From Acidobacteriota bacterium (GTDB taxonomy: Bacteria; Acidobacteriota; Thermoanaerobaculia; Thermoanaerobaculales; Sulfomarinibacteraceae): a stretch of 64,000 nt of DNA. This document shows, piece by piece, positions 49,445 to 58,595 of this stretch (its first letter is position 1; every line of letters begins with the position of its first letter). Made by a program: the position numbers and the translations under genes. The notes below the pieces were generated by a model. That model saw nothing but the letters and a program-made list of their open reading frames with translations, did no database searches and was not told where the DNA came from. The DNA is taken from positions 1 to 64,000 of the forward strand of contig WGCW01000044.1 in assembly GCA_015493585.1 (NCBI GenBank), in the 5' to 3' direction.

Positions 49445-49867
49445 ATGGAGTGGAAACCTTCTTCCGGTGAAGACATGGGCAGCATGGCGGATATCAACGT
49501 CACACCGTTGGTCGATGTCATGCTCGTGCTGTTGATCATCTTCATCATCACGGCGCCAATGCTCGTCCAGGGGGTCAAGGTCAACCTGCCCAAGCAGAAC
49601 GCTGCCAGCATTGCCTCGAAACAGCAGGAACCGATCGTGCTGACCCTGACGGCCGATCGTTTGATCTATCTCGGCGATCAACCGGTTCACCTCAAGCTCC
49701 TGCCGCAACGGCTCGGAGCCGCGCTGGGAGGCCAGCCGCGGCCGGTCTACCTCAAGGCGGACGCAAAGCTCCCGTACGGTTTCGTCGTCAAGGTCCTGGC
49801 CGTGCTCGACAAGGTCGGCGTCGAACATGTCGGCATGGTGACGCAGCCCGAGGGGAGGGGTCCATGA
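49445..49867 (+). CDS. tolR: TolR/ExbD family protein
   Basis: MADINVTPLVDVMLVLLIIFIITAPMLVQGVKVNLPK. Confidence 0.93.
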   Translation: MEWKPSSGEDMGSMADINVTPLVDVMLVLLIIFIITAPMLVQGVKVNLPKQNAASIASKQQEPIVLTLTADRLIYLGDQPVHLKLLPQRLGAALGGQPRPVYLKADAKLPYGFVVKVLAVLDKVGVEHVGMVTQPEGRGP

Positions 49868-49923
49868 GCGGGGAGGAGACTCGCGGATGGGAGCGGGACG
49901 CCGATGATCCCAGGAGCGCCTAG

Positions 49924-50652
49924 ATGGACCCGGTTTCCCGCGTCCTCGAAGATCGCGCCCGCTTCAAGAGACCGTGGCTCCCGTGGATCGCCATCGCGGT
50001 CGCGTTCCACGTCCTCATCGGCGCGACGGTAATTCTTGCAGCCCGCCTGTCTCCCCGGCAGGTCATGACCTTGCCCTCGGTCTCAGTCCAGCTCGTCCAC
50101 CTGCCGAAACGCCACGGTCCGTCCCAACCGGGCCGTGTTCCGGTCCCAACGGCTGCGCCCGCGCCGGCGGCAACGCCAGCTCCGACGGCTCAGCCGAAGC
50201 CAACCCCGGCGCCACACGCGACGCGTCCGCCGGAGAAGGCCCCAAGACCCCCCAGTAAGAACGCCATGCCGGCGATCGGTGCGACGCCCGGCGCAGCGAC
50301 GCCAGCGCCAGCGGCCGCCGGTGGGAGCGGCCTGCACCTGGCCGGATCTGGGGCAAGCGGTCAACCCGCCATTCCCTCCGACTTCCAGTTCACGTACTAT
50401 GTACAGAGGATGCTGGCGCTGATCGAGGGCCACTGGTACAAGCCTCCCGCACCGCCTGGCACGCGTGCCGTCGTTCGTTTCCAGATTCTCAGGAGCGGCC
50501 AACTCGCCGGCATCGAGATTGAGAAGAGCTCCGGCTCTCCGAGCTTCGACAGAGCAGCCTTGCGAGCGATGTACGCGACAAATCCGCTTCCGCCGCTGCC
50601 GCCCGGATATGGGCCATCATCGTTGACCGTTCACCTTGCCTTTTCGGAGTGA
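49924..50652 (+). CDS. TonB/TolA C-terminal family protein
   Basis: N-term TM, Pro/Ala-rich spacer, C-term YVQRMLALIEGHWYKPPAPPGTRAVVRFQILRSGQLAGIEIEKSSGSPSFDRAALRAMYATNPLPPLPPGY. Confidence 0.9.
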   Translation: MDPVSRVLEDRARFKRPWLPWIAIAVAFHVLIGATVILAARLSPRQVMTLPSVSVQLVHLPKRHGPSQPGRVPVPTAAPAPAATPAPTAQPKPTPAPHATRPPEKAPRPPSKNAMPAIGATPGAATPAPAAAGGSGLHLAGSGASGQPAIPSDFQFTYYVQRMLALIEGHWYKPPAPPGTRAVVRFQILRSGQLAGIEIEKSSGSPSFDRAALRAMYATNPLPPLPPGYGPSSLTVHLAFSE

Positions 50653-51944
50653 CCATGCACCGTCTCAGCGTCTGGATGACCGCTACTCTCATATTGATCG
50701 CGGGCTTTCTCCCCGCCCAAAACGAGCTCTACCTCCAGATCACCCAGTCCCGTCTGGCCCGGGTTTCGGTGGCTGCCCCACCCCTGCTGGTGCTGCCAGG
50801 AACCCCGGCGGAGCAGGCCGGACTCTTCCAGAGCACGCTGGACGGGGATCTCGCGGCATCGGCCCCGATTTCCGTTCTCGATCCGAAGCTCTACGCGCTG
50901 GTCAAACCCGATCCGCGCCCCAAGATTCTCCATGAACGATGGAGGTCGATCGGCGCGCAGTTCCTTCTGACGGGCACGATTTCCAAGGCCGGAGGACAGC
51001 TCGTCGTTGAGGCGCGTCTCGTGGACCTCGCATCGGGGGAGTTTGCCTTCGCCAAACGGTACCGTGCCGGTCTGGCCTCCGCCAAGTTGATGGCCCACAC
51101 ACTTGCGAACGATCTCGTCAAGGTATTCACGGGCAGGCCCGGCCCATTCCTGTCCCGGATTGCCTTTGTCTCAGACCGCACCGGGCACCCGGAGCTCTGG
51201 GAGATGGCATGGGATGGAACCGGAGCGCGCCAGTTGACGAAGCACGGGAGCATCGCGATTGGACCTGCCTGGTCCCCCGATGGATCGAGAATCGCTTTCA
51301 CCTCATTTCTACGGGGCGGTCCCGCCCTCTACCTGCTGACCCCGAGCGAGGGATACCTCAAGCCACTCTGGAGCCAGGGAGGCGTGAACTCGTCGCCCAG
51401 CTTCTCGCCCGACGGGAAGAAAATCGCCTTTGCTTCGAGCCGGGATGGCAACGTCGACATCTGGGTGATCCCAACGGCTGGCGGAACCCCTCAGAGGCTG
51501 ACCACGGCCAGCGCCATCGACACCCAACCGGCGTGGTCTCCCAACGGACGCCAGATCGCGTTCACGTCGGCCCGGTCCGGCTCACCGCAGATCTACATCA
51601 TGGATGCCGACGGTTCCAACGTCAGGCGCCTGACCTTCAATGGCGGCTATTACGACGAAGCCGCCTGGTTCCCGGACGGTTCCCGCCTGATCTGCACCAC
51701 CCGCACAGGCGGACGTTTCCAGCTCGCGACGATCGACGTTGCGACGACCCAGGTGACGATCCTGCCCGGCCCCGGGAATAACGAGTCCCCGTGCTTCTCA
51801 CCGGACGGCTCGATGATCGCCTTCGTCTCTGATCGCACGGGAACCCAGCAGATTTACACGACCGATCCGAAGGGCCGTCCCAAACAGTTGACCTCGAAGG
51901 GCACCAACTATGGACCAACGTGGACGGGAGCCGGGGGAGAGTAA
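50649..51944 (+). CDS. tolB: Tol-Pal system beta-propeller protein TolB
   Basis: RIAFVSDRTGHPELWEMAWDGTGARQLTKHGSIAIGPAWSPDGSRIAFTS; repeated WD40-like TolB blades. Confidence 0.93.
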   Translation: MTMHRLSVWMTATLILIAGFLPAQNELYLQITQSRLARVSVAAPPLLVLPGTPAEQAGLFQSTLDGDLAASAPISVLDPKLYALVKPDPRPKILHERWRSIGAQFLLTGTISKAGGQLVVEARLVDLASGEFAFAKRYRAGLASAKLMAHTLANDLVKVFTGRPGPFLSRIAFVSDRTGHPELWEMAWDGTGARQLTKHGSIAIGPAWSPDGSRIAFTSFLRGGPALYLLTPSEGYLKPLWSQGGVNSSPSFSPDGKKIAFASSRDGNVDIWVIPTAGGTPQRLTTASAIDTQPAWSPNGRQIAFTSARSGSPQIYIMDADGSNVRRLTFNGGYYDEAAWFPDGSRLICTTRTGGRFQLATIDVATTQVTILPGPGNNESPCFSPDGSMIAFVSDRTGTQQIYTTDPKGRPKQLTSKGTNYGPTWTGAGGE

Positions 51945-51978
51945 GATACCAACGCCGTGAGTGTGCAAGGAGGACGTG

Positions 51979-52413
51979 ATGGGTGATCGCAAGTACCGCC
52001 ACCGGGGCTACATGGATGACGACGATGAGCGTGAGCGGCCGAGGAAGCGGGGACCTTCCGGGCAGGGCCGCCTGGAGGGAGCCCCGAGGGGAAGAGGCGT
52101 TGGCCTCCCCGGCGATGTCGTTTTTGCCTGTGCCCGGTGTGGCACGAAGATCAAGCAGCTTGGCGTGATCGCACCCGATGCCCGATGCCCAAAATGCGGC
52201 GAGCCGCTCCACACATGCACGAACTGCGCCTCCTTCGACACCAGCGCCCGGTTCGAATGCCGCAAGCCGGTCAAGGTGCGCGTTGAGAGCAAGTCGAAAG
52301 CAAACGATTGCCCCTACTTCCGCCCGAAAGCGGTGCGGGACCTCTCCTCTCGCGGCCCGTCCTCACCTGACGATGCCCGGGCCGCCTTCGACGCGCTGTT
52401 CAAGAAGGATTAA
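51979..52413 (+). CDS. zinc-ribbon hypothetical protein
   Basis: CARCGTKIKQLGVIAPDARCPKCGEPLHTCTNCASFDTSARFEC; multiple CxxC. Confidence 0.75.
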   Translation: MGDRKYRHRGYMDDDDERERPRKRGPSGQGRLEGAPRGRGVGLPGDVVFACARCGTKIKQLGVIAPDARCPKCGEPLHTCTNCASFDTSARFECRKPVKVRVESKSKANDCPYFRPKAVRDLSSRGPSSPDDARAAFDALFKKD

Positions 52414-53756
52414 TGGACGTTGATCACCGATCGAGAAAGGACACGCAACAGATGACCTCTCAAGTTGGTCTGTTCCACCCCTCGCGCCGGCCTTACCGGT
52501 TTACCGTTCTGCTCTTCGTCAGCCTGCTGACGTACGGGAGCTACTTTGCGTACGACTCGCTCGGAGCCATCGCTCCAACCCTGCTCAAGGCGCTCGGCGT
52601 TGATCGCGGCGCGATCGGGGCGACCTACACGCTCTACAGCGTTGCCGCTATCGTGTCGGTCTTCCTCGGTGGCATGCTGATCGACCGGATCGGGACGCGT
52701 GCAGCGACGTTCATCTTCGCGTCGCTCGTTGTCTTCGGCGCAACGGTTGTCGCGCTCGCTCCAGGGATCTGGTGGATCTATGTCGGCCGCTTCATCTTCG
52801 GCGCAGGATCTGAGTCGCTCGTCGTTGCTCAGAGCGCGATCCTCGCCCGCTGGTTCAAAGGCAAGGAGTTGGCGCTCTCGTTCGGGATCGCGCTGACCAT
52901 CAGCCGTCTCGGCACGCTGTTCTCCTTCAACACCGAAGAGCTGATCGCGAAGTACTTCCACAACTACAAGGCCGCGTTGTGGGCCGCGGTTCTGCTCTGT
53001 CTCCTCTCGCTTGGTGCCGCGCTGATCTACTGGTGGATGGACGCCCGTGCCGAGAGGGTCTTGAAGCTCGAGGAGGGCGAGGCCGAGGACAAGGTCGTGC
53101 TCTCGGACATCAAGAGGTTCCCGAGGTCGTTCTGGTACGTCGCGCTCCTGTGTGTCACCTTCTACTCCGCGATCTTCCCCTTCACAGCGCTTTCGACCGA
53201 CTTCTTCCACGACAAGTGGGGGCTTCCGCTGGCTGCGGGAGGTACGGGCTCGTTCTTCTCACAGGTCTTCTCGAACTTCCTCCACATGTTCTCGACGGCC
53301 GGCGGCACGACGAGCATCATCATCTTCGCCTCAATGATCTTCGCACCGTTTGCCGGTCAGCTGGTCGATAAGATCGGTCATCGCGCCACTCTGATGGTCT
53401 TCGGAGCGTTGTTGATGATCCCCAGTTACCTGCTGATGGCGTTCACGCACATCCCGCCGCGCTGGCCGATGATCATGCTCGGCGCCGCATTCGTGCTGGT
53501 TCCTGCAGCGATGTGGCCGTCCGTGCCGCTGATCGTCCCCAAGGAGCTGACCGGCTCCGCGTTTGGGCTGATCACGATGATCCAAAACATCGGCCTGGCC
53601 CTGTTCCCATTCTTCAACGGAAAGCTGCGGGACATCACCCACACGTACACGGCGAGCATGATGATGTTCGCATGCCTCGGTGTGGCCGGTCTCATTTTTG
53701 CCTACCTCCTCAAGCGGGCTGACACACACGAGGGAGGCGCACTGGAAAGGCCGTAG
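52413..53756 (+). CDS. MFS transporter
   Basis: 447 aa, ~12 hydrophobic segments; LGGMLIDRIGTRAATF, DKIGHRATLMVFGALLMIP. Confidence 0.9.
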   Translation: MDVDHRSRKDTQQMTSQVGLFHPSRRPYRFTVLLFVSLLTYGSYFAYDSLGAIAPTLLKALGVDRGAIGATYTLYSVAAIVSVFLGGMLIDRIGTRAATFIFASLVVFGATVVALAPGIWWIYVGRFIFGAGSESLVVAQSAILARWFKGKELALSFGIALTISRLGTLFSFNTEELIAKYFHNYKAALWAAVLLCLLSLGAALIYWWMDARAERVLKLEEGEAEDKVVLSDIKRFPRSFWYVALLCVTFYSAIFPFTALSTDFFHDKWGLPLAAGGTGSFFSQVFSNFLHMFSTAGGTTSIIIFASMIFAPFAGQLVDKIGHRATLMVFGALLMIPSYLLMAFTHIPPRWPMIMLGAAFVLVPAAMWPSVPLIVPKELTGSAFGLITMIQNIGLALFPFFNGKLRDITHTYTASMMMFACLGVAGLIFAYLLKRADTHEGGALERP

Positions 53757-53814
53757 GGAACCCGGCGGTATCGCTCTGACTGACGGGCTTCGAGACGCTT
53801 GAGGGACGGGCAGC

Positions 53815-54165
53815 TCAGCTCGCCGGGGCTTCCGGCGTGTCCCCGGAAGCTGGCGCGAGCAGGACGGCGGTGCCGTAGGCGAGGAGCTCAGCGGCACCTT
53901 GCATGGTTTCGGAGGTCATGAAACGGACGCTGACAACGGCGTCCGCACCGAGCTCCTTGGCCTCATCGATCATCCGGTCGAGCGCCTGCTCCCGGACCTC
54001 GGCGAGCATTTTGGTGTACTCCTTGACCTCGCCGCCGACGATGTTCCGCATCAACGCCATGATGTCCTTACCGATGTTTCTGGCACGGACCGCGTTGCCA
54101 CGGACGAGGCCCAGCGTCCGGACGATCTTCCGGCCCGCGATGGTTTCGGTCGTCGTGATGATCAT
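53815..54165 (-). CDS. YbjQ-family (heavy-metal-binding domain) protein
   Basis: MIITTTETIAGRKIVRTLGLVRGNAVRARNIGKDIMALMRNIVGGEVKEYTKML...ELGADAVVSVRFMTSETM. Confidence 0.92.
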   Translation of the reverse strand: MIITTTETIAGRKIVRTLGLVRGNAVRARNIGKDIMALMRNIVGGEVKEYTKMLAEVREQALDRMIDEAKELGADAVVSVRFMTSETMQGAAELLAYGTAVLLAPASGDTPEAPAS

Positions 54166-54605
54166 TTCATGATTCTCCTGTACCTGTCGGTCTTGAGGTC
54201 CCTCAGCCGGTCCAACAGCGCCGAGAGCAACAGCAGCGCTCCTGCGGCGATACCGCCAAAAGTCATGATGCGGACGATCGCCCCTTGAGATCCCCGCCAG
54301 GCTTCCCACAATGCGTAGCCGAGCACGAAGATCACCCAGGGGATCGCCAGCCACCAACCCAGCAGCCGGAACGTCAGACTGGCTCCGGTCCGCGGCCGTT
54401 CGTCCCACTCCTCATCGGAGGGGACTGGCAAGCCGGTCGTCATGGCAGCGTTTCGAATCCGCCGCAGATCCTCGTACAGCGCCCGGCAGTGGGGACACCG
54501 CTCGAGATGGAGGCGGACCTTCTGCTCATCGGCCTGGGTCAGCTCACCGTCGAGGAAGGCGGTGATCAGCCTCTCATCAAAGCCCATCGGGCACCGGTCA
54601 CGCAT
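54162..54605 (-). CDS. anti-sigma factor with zf-HC2-type domain and TM segments
   Basis: LITAFLDGELTQADEQKVRLHLERCPHCRALYEDLRR. Confidence 0.88.
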   Translation of the reverse strand: MRDRCPMGFDERLITAFLDGELTQADEQKVRLHLERCPHCRALYEDLRRIRNAAMTTGLPVPSDEEWDERPRTGASLTFRLLGWWLAIPWVIFVLGYALWEAWRGSQGAIVRIMTFGGIAAGALLLLSALLDRLRDLKTDRYRRIMK

Positions 54606-55224
54606 CGGCCGCCTCCTCCCCCGCCAGCCCGGTCTGCATGCTGGCGTGAACGGCCTGCCGGACCATCAACCGCCCACGGTGGAGGCGGGACATCACTGTT
54701 CCTCTTGGTAACCGGAGGATCCGCGCGATTTCGGCGTACGCCAGGCCGTGATAGTCCCGCAGGACGAGCACCTCCCGGTAATGGACGGGAAGCTCCTGGA
54801 CGGCGCGCCAGACAACTGACTGAAGCTGCCACCGGGAGGCCGTGGCTTCCGGTCCGGGGCCGGCTGCCGGGAGATCGTTTCCCCGTGCCTCGGTCAGCTC
54901 CTCCAACGACGATGCGCGGCGCACCCGTGCGCGGCGGAGCCGGTCCCGGGCCAAGTTACGGACGATCCGGTACAGCCATGGGCGAACCGGGCGCCGGGGA
55001 TCGAAGCGGCGCAGTGAACGAAAGAACCGGAGCATCGTATCCTGGGCCAGGTCGGCAGCGTCCTCCCGGTTCCCGGTCAGCTGCAACGCGAGGACGTACG
55101 CGAGCTTTCGGCAGAACGCTCCGAGCTCCTCGAGCGCGGCGGCATCACCGCTTTTCGCACGGACGATCAACCGCATCTCATCGGAGGGCACATCCGCGGC
55201 AGGGAGGCTCATCGTCATGCTCAC
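54598..55224 (-). CDS. ECF-type sigma-70 family RNA polymerase sigma factor
   Basis: NREDAADLAQDTMLRFFRSLRRFDPRRPVRPWLYRIVRNLARDRLRR...VLRDYHGLAYAEIARILRLPRGTVMSRLHRGR. Confidence 0.95.
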   Translation of the reverse strand: MSMTMSLPAADVPSDEMRLIVRAKSGDAAALEELGAFCRKLAYVLALQLTGNREDAADLAQDTMLRFFRSLRRFDPRRPVRPWLYRIVRNLARDRLRRARVRRASSLEELTEARGNDLPAAGPGPEATASRWQLQSVVWRAVQELPVHYREVLVLRDYHGLAYAEIARILRLPRGTVMSRLHRGRLMVRQAVHASMQTGLAGEEAADA

Positions 55225-55315
55225 GCATCATTCTACGCCTGCGCGCCTCTTCTATTCCCGGTCTCCCGATCTTTGGGGGATACGCATGGCGAAATGGTGT
55301 ATACTCCGCACCGGT

Positions 55316-55339
55316 GCCCCGCGGGCGGGGCGTTTTTTT
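55316..55339 (+). terminator. Rho-independent terminator-like hairpin in 5' leader
   Basis: GCCCCG-CGGG-CGGGGC-G-TTTTTTT, directly after a TATACT -10-like box and 2 nt before ATG 55342. Confidence 0.65.
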
Positions 55340-55341
55340 CG

Positions 55342-56211
55342 ATGCGTTCTCGATCTTCCATGATTTCACGCCGCCGTTTCTTGAGGCTTGGCTCGGCCGG
55401 GGCCGTGACGGTTCTTGGCCTAACCGGCAGTAGCTTTGCCGAGGTGCAGGGCCTCCCTGGGCTTCGCCGGATCACGCTGAAGCTGCCCGCGCTGCCCCCG
55501 GCCTGGGATGGGCTGCGGATCCTTCAGGTTTCCGACGTCCATGCTGGCCCGTACATGTCTGTGAAACGGATGCAGAGGATCCGAAAGCTGATCGAACGGA
55601 TCCCCGCCGATCTGATCGTTTTCACCGGCGACCAGATGGACCGCCGGCCTTCGGACGCCCCCGCCTTCGTCGAGGGATTTTCTGGGATCTCGGCCCCTCT
55701 TGGCGTCTACGGAATCCTCGGAAACCATGATCACTTCATCGATCCGGCACGTTCTGAGTGGGCCCTCCGGGCTGCCGGCATCCGGCCGCTCATCAACGAG
55801 ACCAGGGTGCTCAGACGTGCGGGTCAGGGGCTAGCCCTGATCGGCCTTGAAGATCTCAATGCGTCGGGGAGCCGCGCGCCTGATTTCTCACTCCTTGGCC
55901 GGTACGGATCGAGCTTCAGAATCTGTCTGATCCACCAGCCGCGGGCCTGGCACGAGGCGTTGAAAGCGGGCGCCCACCTGACTCTCTCAGGTCACACTCA
56001 CGGCGGCCAGATCGCCCTTCCGTCGCGTCACGTCAATATGGCGCGGTTGCAGACCCGGTACATCGCTGGACCCTACCGGCGCGATGATGCCTTCCTCTAC
56101 GTGTCGCGGGGGATCGGGGTTGGTGCGCTCCCAATCCGCGTCGGCGCTCCCCCGGAGATCGACCTCATCACGCTGCGAACCACCGCGATCTCTGTCCGCG
56201 CTGCGGCATAA
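55342..56211 (+). CDS. Tat-exported metallophosphoesterase
   Basis: MISRRRFLRLGSAGAVTVLGLTG; LQVSDVHAGPYMS, VFTGDQMD, GILGNHDH, LSGHTHGGQIALP. Confidence 0.93.
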   Translation: MRSRSSMISRRRFLRLGSAGAVTVLGLTGSSFAEVQGLPGLRRITLKLPALPPAWDGLRILQVSDVHAGPYMSVKRMQRIRKLIERIPADLIVFTGDQMDRRPSDAPAFVEGFSGISAPLGVYGILGNHDHFIDPARSEWALRAAGIRPLINETRVLRRAGQGLALIGLEDLNASGSRAPDFSLLGRYGSSFRICLIHQPRAWHEALKAGAHLTLSGHTHGGQIALPSRHVNMARLQTRYIAGPYRRDDAFLYVSRGIGVGALPIRVGAPPEIDLITLRTTAISVRAAA

Positions 56212-56281
56212 CACCAGACAAAACCGATCGGCTGAAAATGCGTCCCCGGCATCCCTCAGCCATCGAGGGTAGAATGGCTCC

Positions 56282-57172
56282 ATGCAGCAGCGATTGGCGG
56301 GTCTCGTCAGGAGCCTCCGTCCTCAGCAATGGGTGAAGAACGGGTTCGTGCTCGTACCGCTGGTCTTCTCCGACCATGCCGGGGATGTTCCGGCGATCGG
56401 GCGGGTCGTGCTCGCGGTTGCGGCATTTTGCGCCGCCTCGTCGGCGATGTACCTCGTCAACGACCTCCTCGATGCCCCTCGCGACCGGGTCCATCCCGTC
56501 AAGCGGCTGCGGCCGATCGCATCGGGACTGGTGCCCTTTTCATGGGCGCTCCTCTCAGCCGGCACACTGACCGGCATCGCCGTGGCGATCAGCTTCGCCG
56601 TTGGCCGCCCCTTCCTGCTCGTACTCGGCGCCTACGTCGTGCTGACCCTCCTGTACTCGGCGGGCCTCAAACGGGCCGTCTTCGTCGACGTGCTGGTGGT
56701 CGCGGCCGGGTTCGTCCTCCGGGTCGTCGGTGGTGCGGTGGTTATCCCGGTCCCTGTCTCGAGCTGGCTCCTGCTGTGCGCGTACCTGCTTGCCCTGTAT
56801 CTGGCGCTGGGAAAGCGGCGAGCCGAGCTGGTGCTCCTCGGTGAGGGCGCCGGCGATCACCGGGCCGTCCTCGGACACTACTCGTTGCCGCTGGTCGATC
56901 AATCGATCTCCGTCATCCTCGGCGCTACCGTCGTGGCCTACGCCGTCTACACCGTTGCGCCGGAAACGGTCGCCAAGGTTGGCTCGAGCGGCCTGATGAC
57001 GACGGTGCCGATCGTCATCTACGGCCTCTTCCGCTACCTGTACCTGCTGCACCGCCAGGACCTCGGCGGGAACCCTGCCAAGACGCTGCTGACAGATCTT
57101 CCTCTCGCGGCATGCGTGATCCTCTGGCTAGCCGTGGCTGCCGTGGTGATCTCGTTCGGTCCAATGAGATAG
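56282..57172 (+). CDS. UbiA-family prenyltransferase (decaprenyl-phosphate phosphoribosyltransferase-like)
   Basis: LRPQQWVKNGFVLVPLVFS, YLVNDLLDAPRDRVHPVKRLRPIASG. Confidence 0.88.
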   Translation: MQQRLAGLVRSLRPQQWVKNGFVLVPLVFSDHAGDVPAIGRVVLAVAAFCAASSAMYLVNDLLDAPRDRVHPVKRLRPIASGLVPFSWALLSAGTLTGIAVAISFAVGRPFLLVLGAYVVLTLLYSAGLKRAVFVDVLVVAAGFVLRVVGGAVVIPVPVSSWLLLCAYLLALYLALGKRRAELVLLGEGAGDHRAVLGHYSLPLVDQSISVILGATVVAYAVYTVAPETVAKVGSSGLMTTVPIVIYGLFRYLYLLHRQDLGGNPAKTLLTDLPLAACVILWLAVAAVVISFGPMR

Positions 57173-57191
57173 CGTTGCCTGCGCGTTTCGT

Positions 57192-58568
57192 CTACGCGAA
57201 GGACGCTGCGACCTGGGCGGCGGTTTCTCTCGCCTGGCGGATGCAGTCGTTCGTGGAGACACCCCGGTAGAACGAGCCGGTCAGGAAGACCCCGGCGGCC
57301 CGCGCGGCGGCGGTTGCTGCCGAGACGCGCTCGAGATGACCGATCGTGTACTGGGCGATGCCGCGGGGATGGCGAACGATCCACGTCCGGGCGGGGGTGG
57401 CGGCCCTGCCGAAGAGCTGAGCGAGCACCGTGCCGGTTCTCGTACGGATGGCCTCGTCATCGAGATTGATGCTGCCTGGATCGCGGGCGCCGCCCAGCAT
57501 GGTTCGAAGGAGCAGATGATCCGGCGGCGCCTGCCCCGGGAAGATGTCGTGGCAGTAGAGACATCCCAGGATCCCGAGCGGCTCAGTCCCGGGCACGAGG
57601 AACCCGAAGCCGGAGACCGGCCGTCCAAACGCCATGATGCCCTCGTAGGAATCCATGACGACGGTGACCGGGGCAGTTGGGATGGCCCGGAGCGGCTCGA
57701 CGGCGGCCGGCGCAAGTTCCGCGAGGATGGCAGCCGCAGCGTAGGCGGGGGTGGCGACGATGACGGCATCTGCTGTGATCTTGGCGCCTTCTCCATGCAG
57801 GACAAACCCGTCATCCCGGCGGCTCATCGACCGGATTGGAGCTTTGAGGGCCAGCCGTTCGCCGAGATGAGCGGCAATTGCCTTGGGGAGCGCTCCCATG
57901 CCCTCACGAAACGTCGTCAGCGTCCCGCCGGGACCGCTCGGACCACCGGAGGAGGCACCCGTCCGGCGGGCGGCCCGGGCCTTCGCGATCATCGCCCGCG
58001 TCAGGGAGCCGTACTCAGCTTCCATCGCCGCCATCTTCGGAAAGGTCGCGGCGAGGGAAAGCTGCCTCGAATCACCGGCATACACCCCTGTCACCATGGC
58101 ATCGACGAGGATGCGCGCGGCCCCCTCCCCGATCCGCCTCCGCGCAAAGTCGAACACCGACTCGTCCCTGCCGGGATGCTTTCGCGCGAACGGCTCACCC
58201 AAGAGTCTGAGCCGGGCGCCCAACCCAAGGACGTTTGATGCCATGAACGCGAGCGGCGAGAGCGGAATCCGGCGCAGCCGGCCCTTGCGGACGATGAACC
58301 GGTCCGACGACGTGTCCGACGCCCGGATCAGATGAGCCCCGAGACCGGCGGCCTCCGCCAGCTCCAGCGTGTCCGGCGCATTGTCGAGGAAACCCTGCGG
58401 CCCCCACTCGAGGATGTGACCATCCGCGGAGACCGACCACATCTTTCCCCCCGGCCGGTCCGATGCCTCCAAGACGATGACATCGCTGATCCCGTGATCG
58501 TGCTCCAGCCAAAACGCAGCAGCCAGTCCTGCGATCCCTCCCCCGATGACGGCAACGCGGTGTTTCAC
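57192..58568 (-). CDS. hemY: protoporphyrinogen oxidase
   Basis: VAVIGGGIAGLAAAFWLE...VLEASDRPGGKMWS...EWGPQGFLDN; C-term GVFLTGSFYRGVSTNDCIRQA. Confidence 0.9.
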   Translation of the reverse strand: MKHRVAVIGGGIAGLAAAFWLEHDHGISDVIVLEASDRPGGKMWSVSADGHILEWGPQGFLDNAPDTLELAEAAGLGAHLIRASDTSSDRFIVRKGRLRRIPLSPLAFMASNVLGLGARLRLLGEPFARKHPGRDESVFDFARRRIGEGAARILVDAMVTGVYAGDSRQLSLAATFPKMAAMEAEYGSLTRAMIAKARAARRTGASSGGPSGPGGTLTTFREGMGALPKAIAAHLGERLALKAPIRSMSRRDDGFVLHGEGAKITADAVIVATPAYAAAAILAELAPAAVEPLRAIPTAPVTVVMDSYEGIMAFGRPVSGFGFLVPGTEPLGILGCLYCHDIFPGQAPPDHLLLRTMLGGARDPGSINLDDEAIRTRTGTVLAQLFGRAATPARTWIVRHPRGIAQYTIGHLERVSAATAAARAAGVFLTGSFYRGVSTNDCIRQARETAAQVAASFA

Positions 58569-58595
58569 GACGTCTCGACCCTCCAGCCATCAAGA

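Noticed and set aside
53899-54288. 129-aa plus-strand ORF opposite ybjQ/anti-sigma
   Set aside because: Antisense to well-supported YbjQ and zf-HC2 genes.
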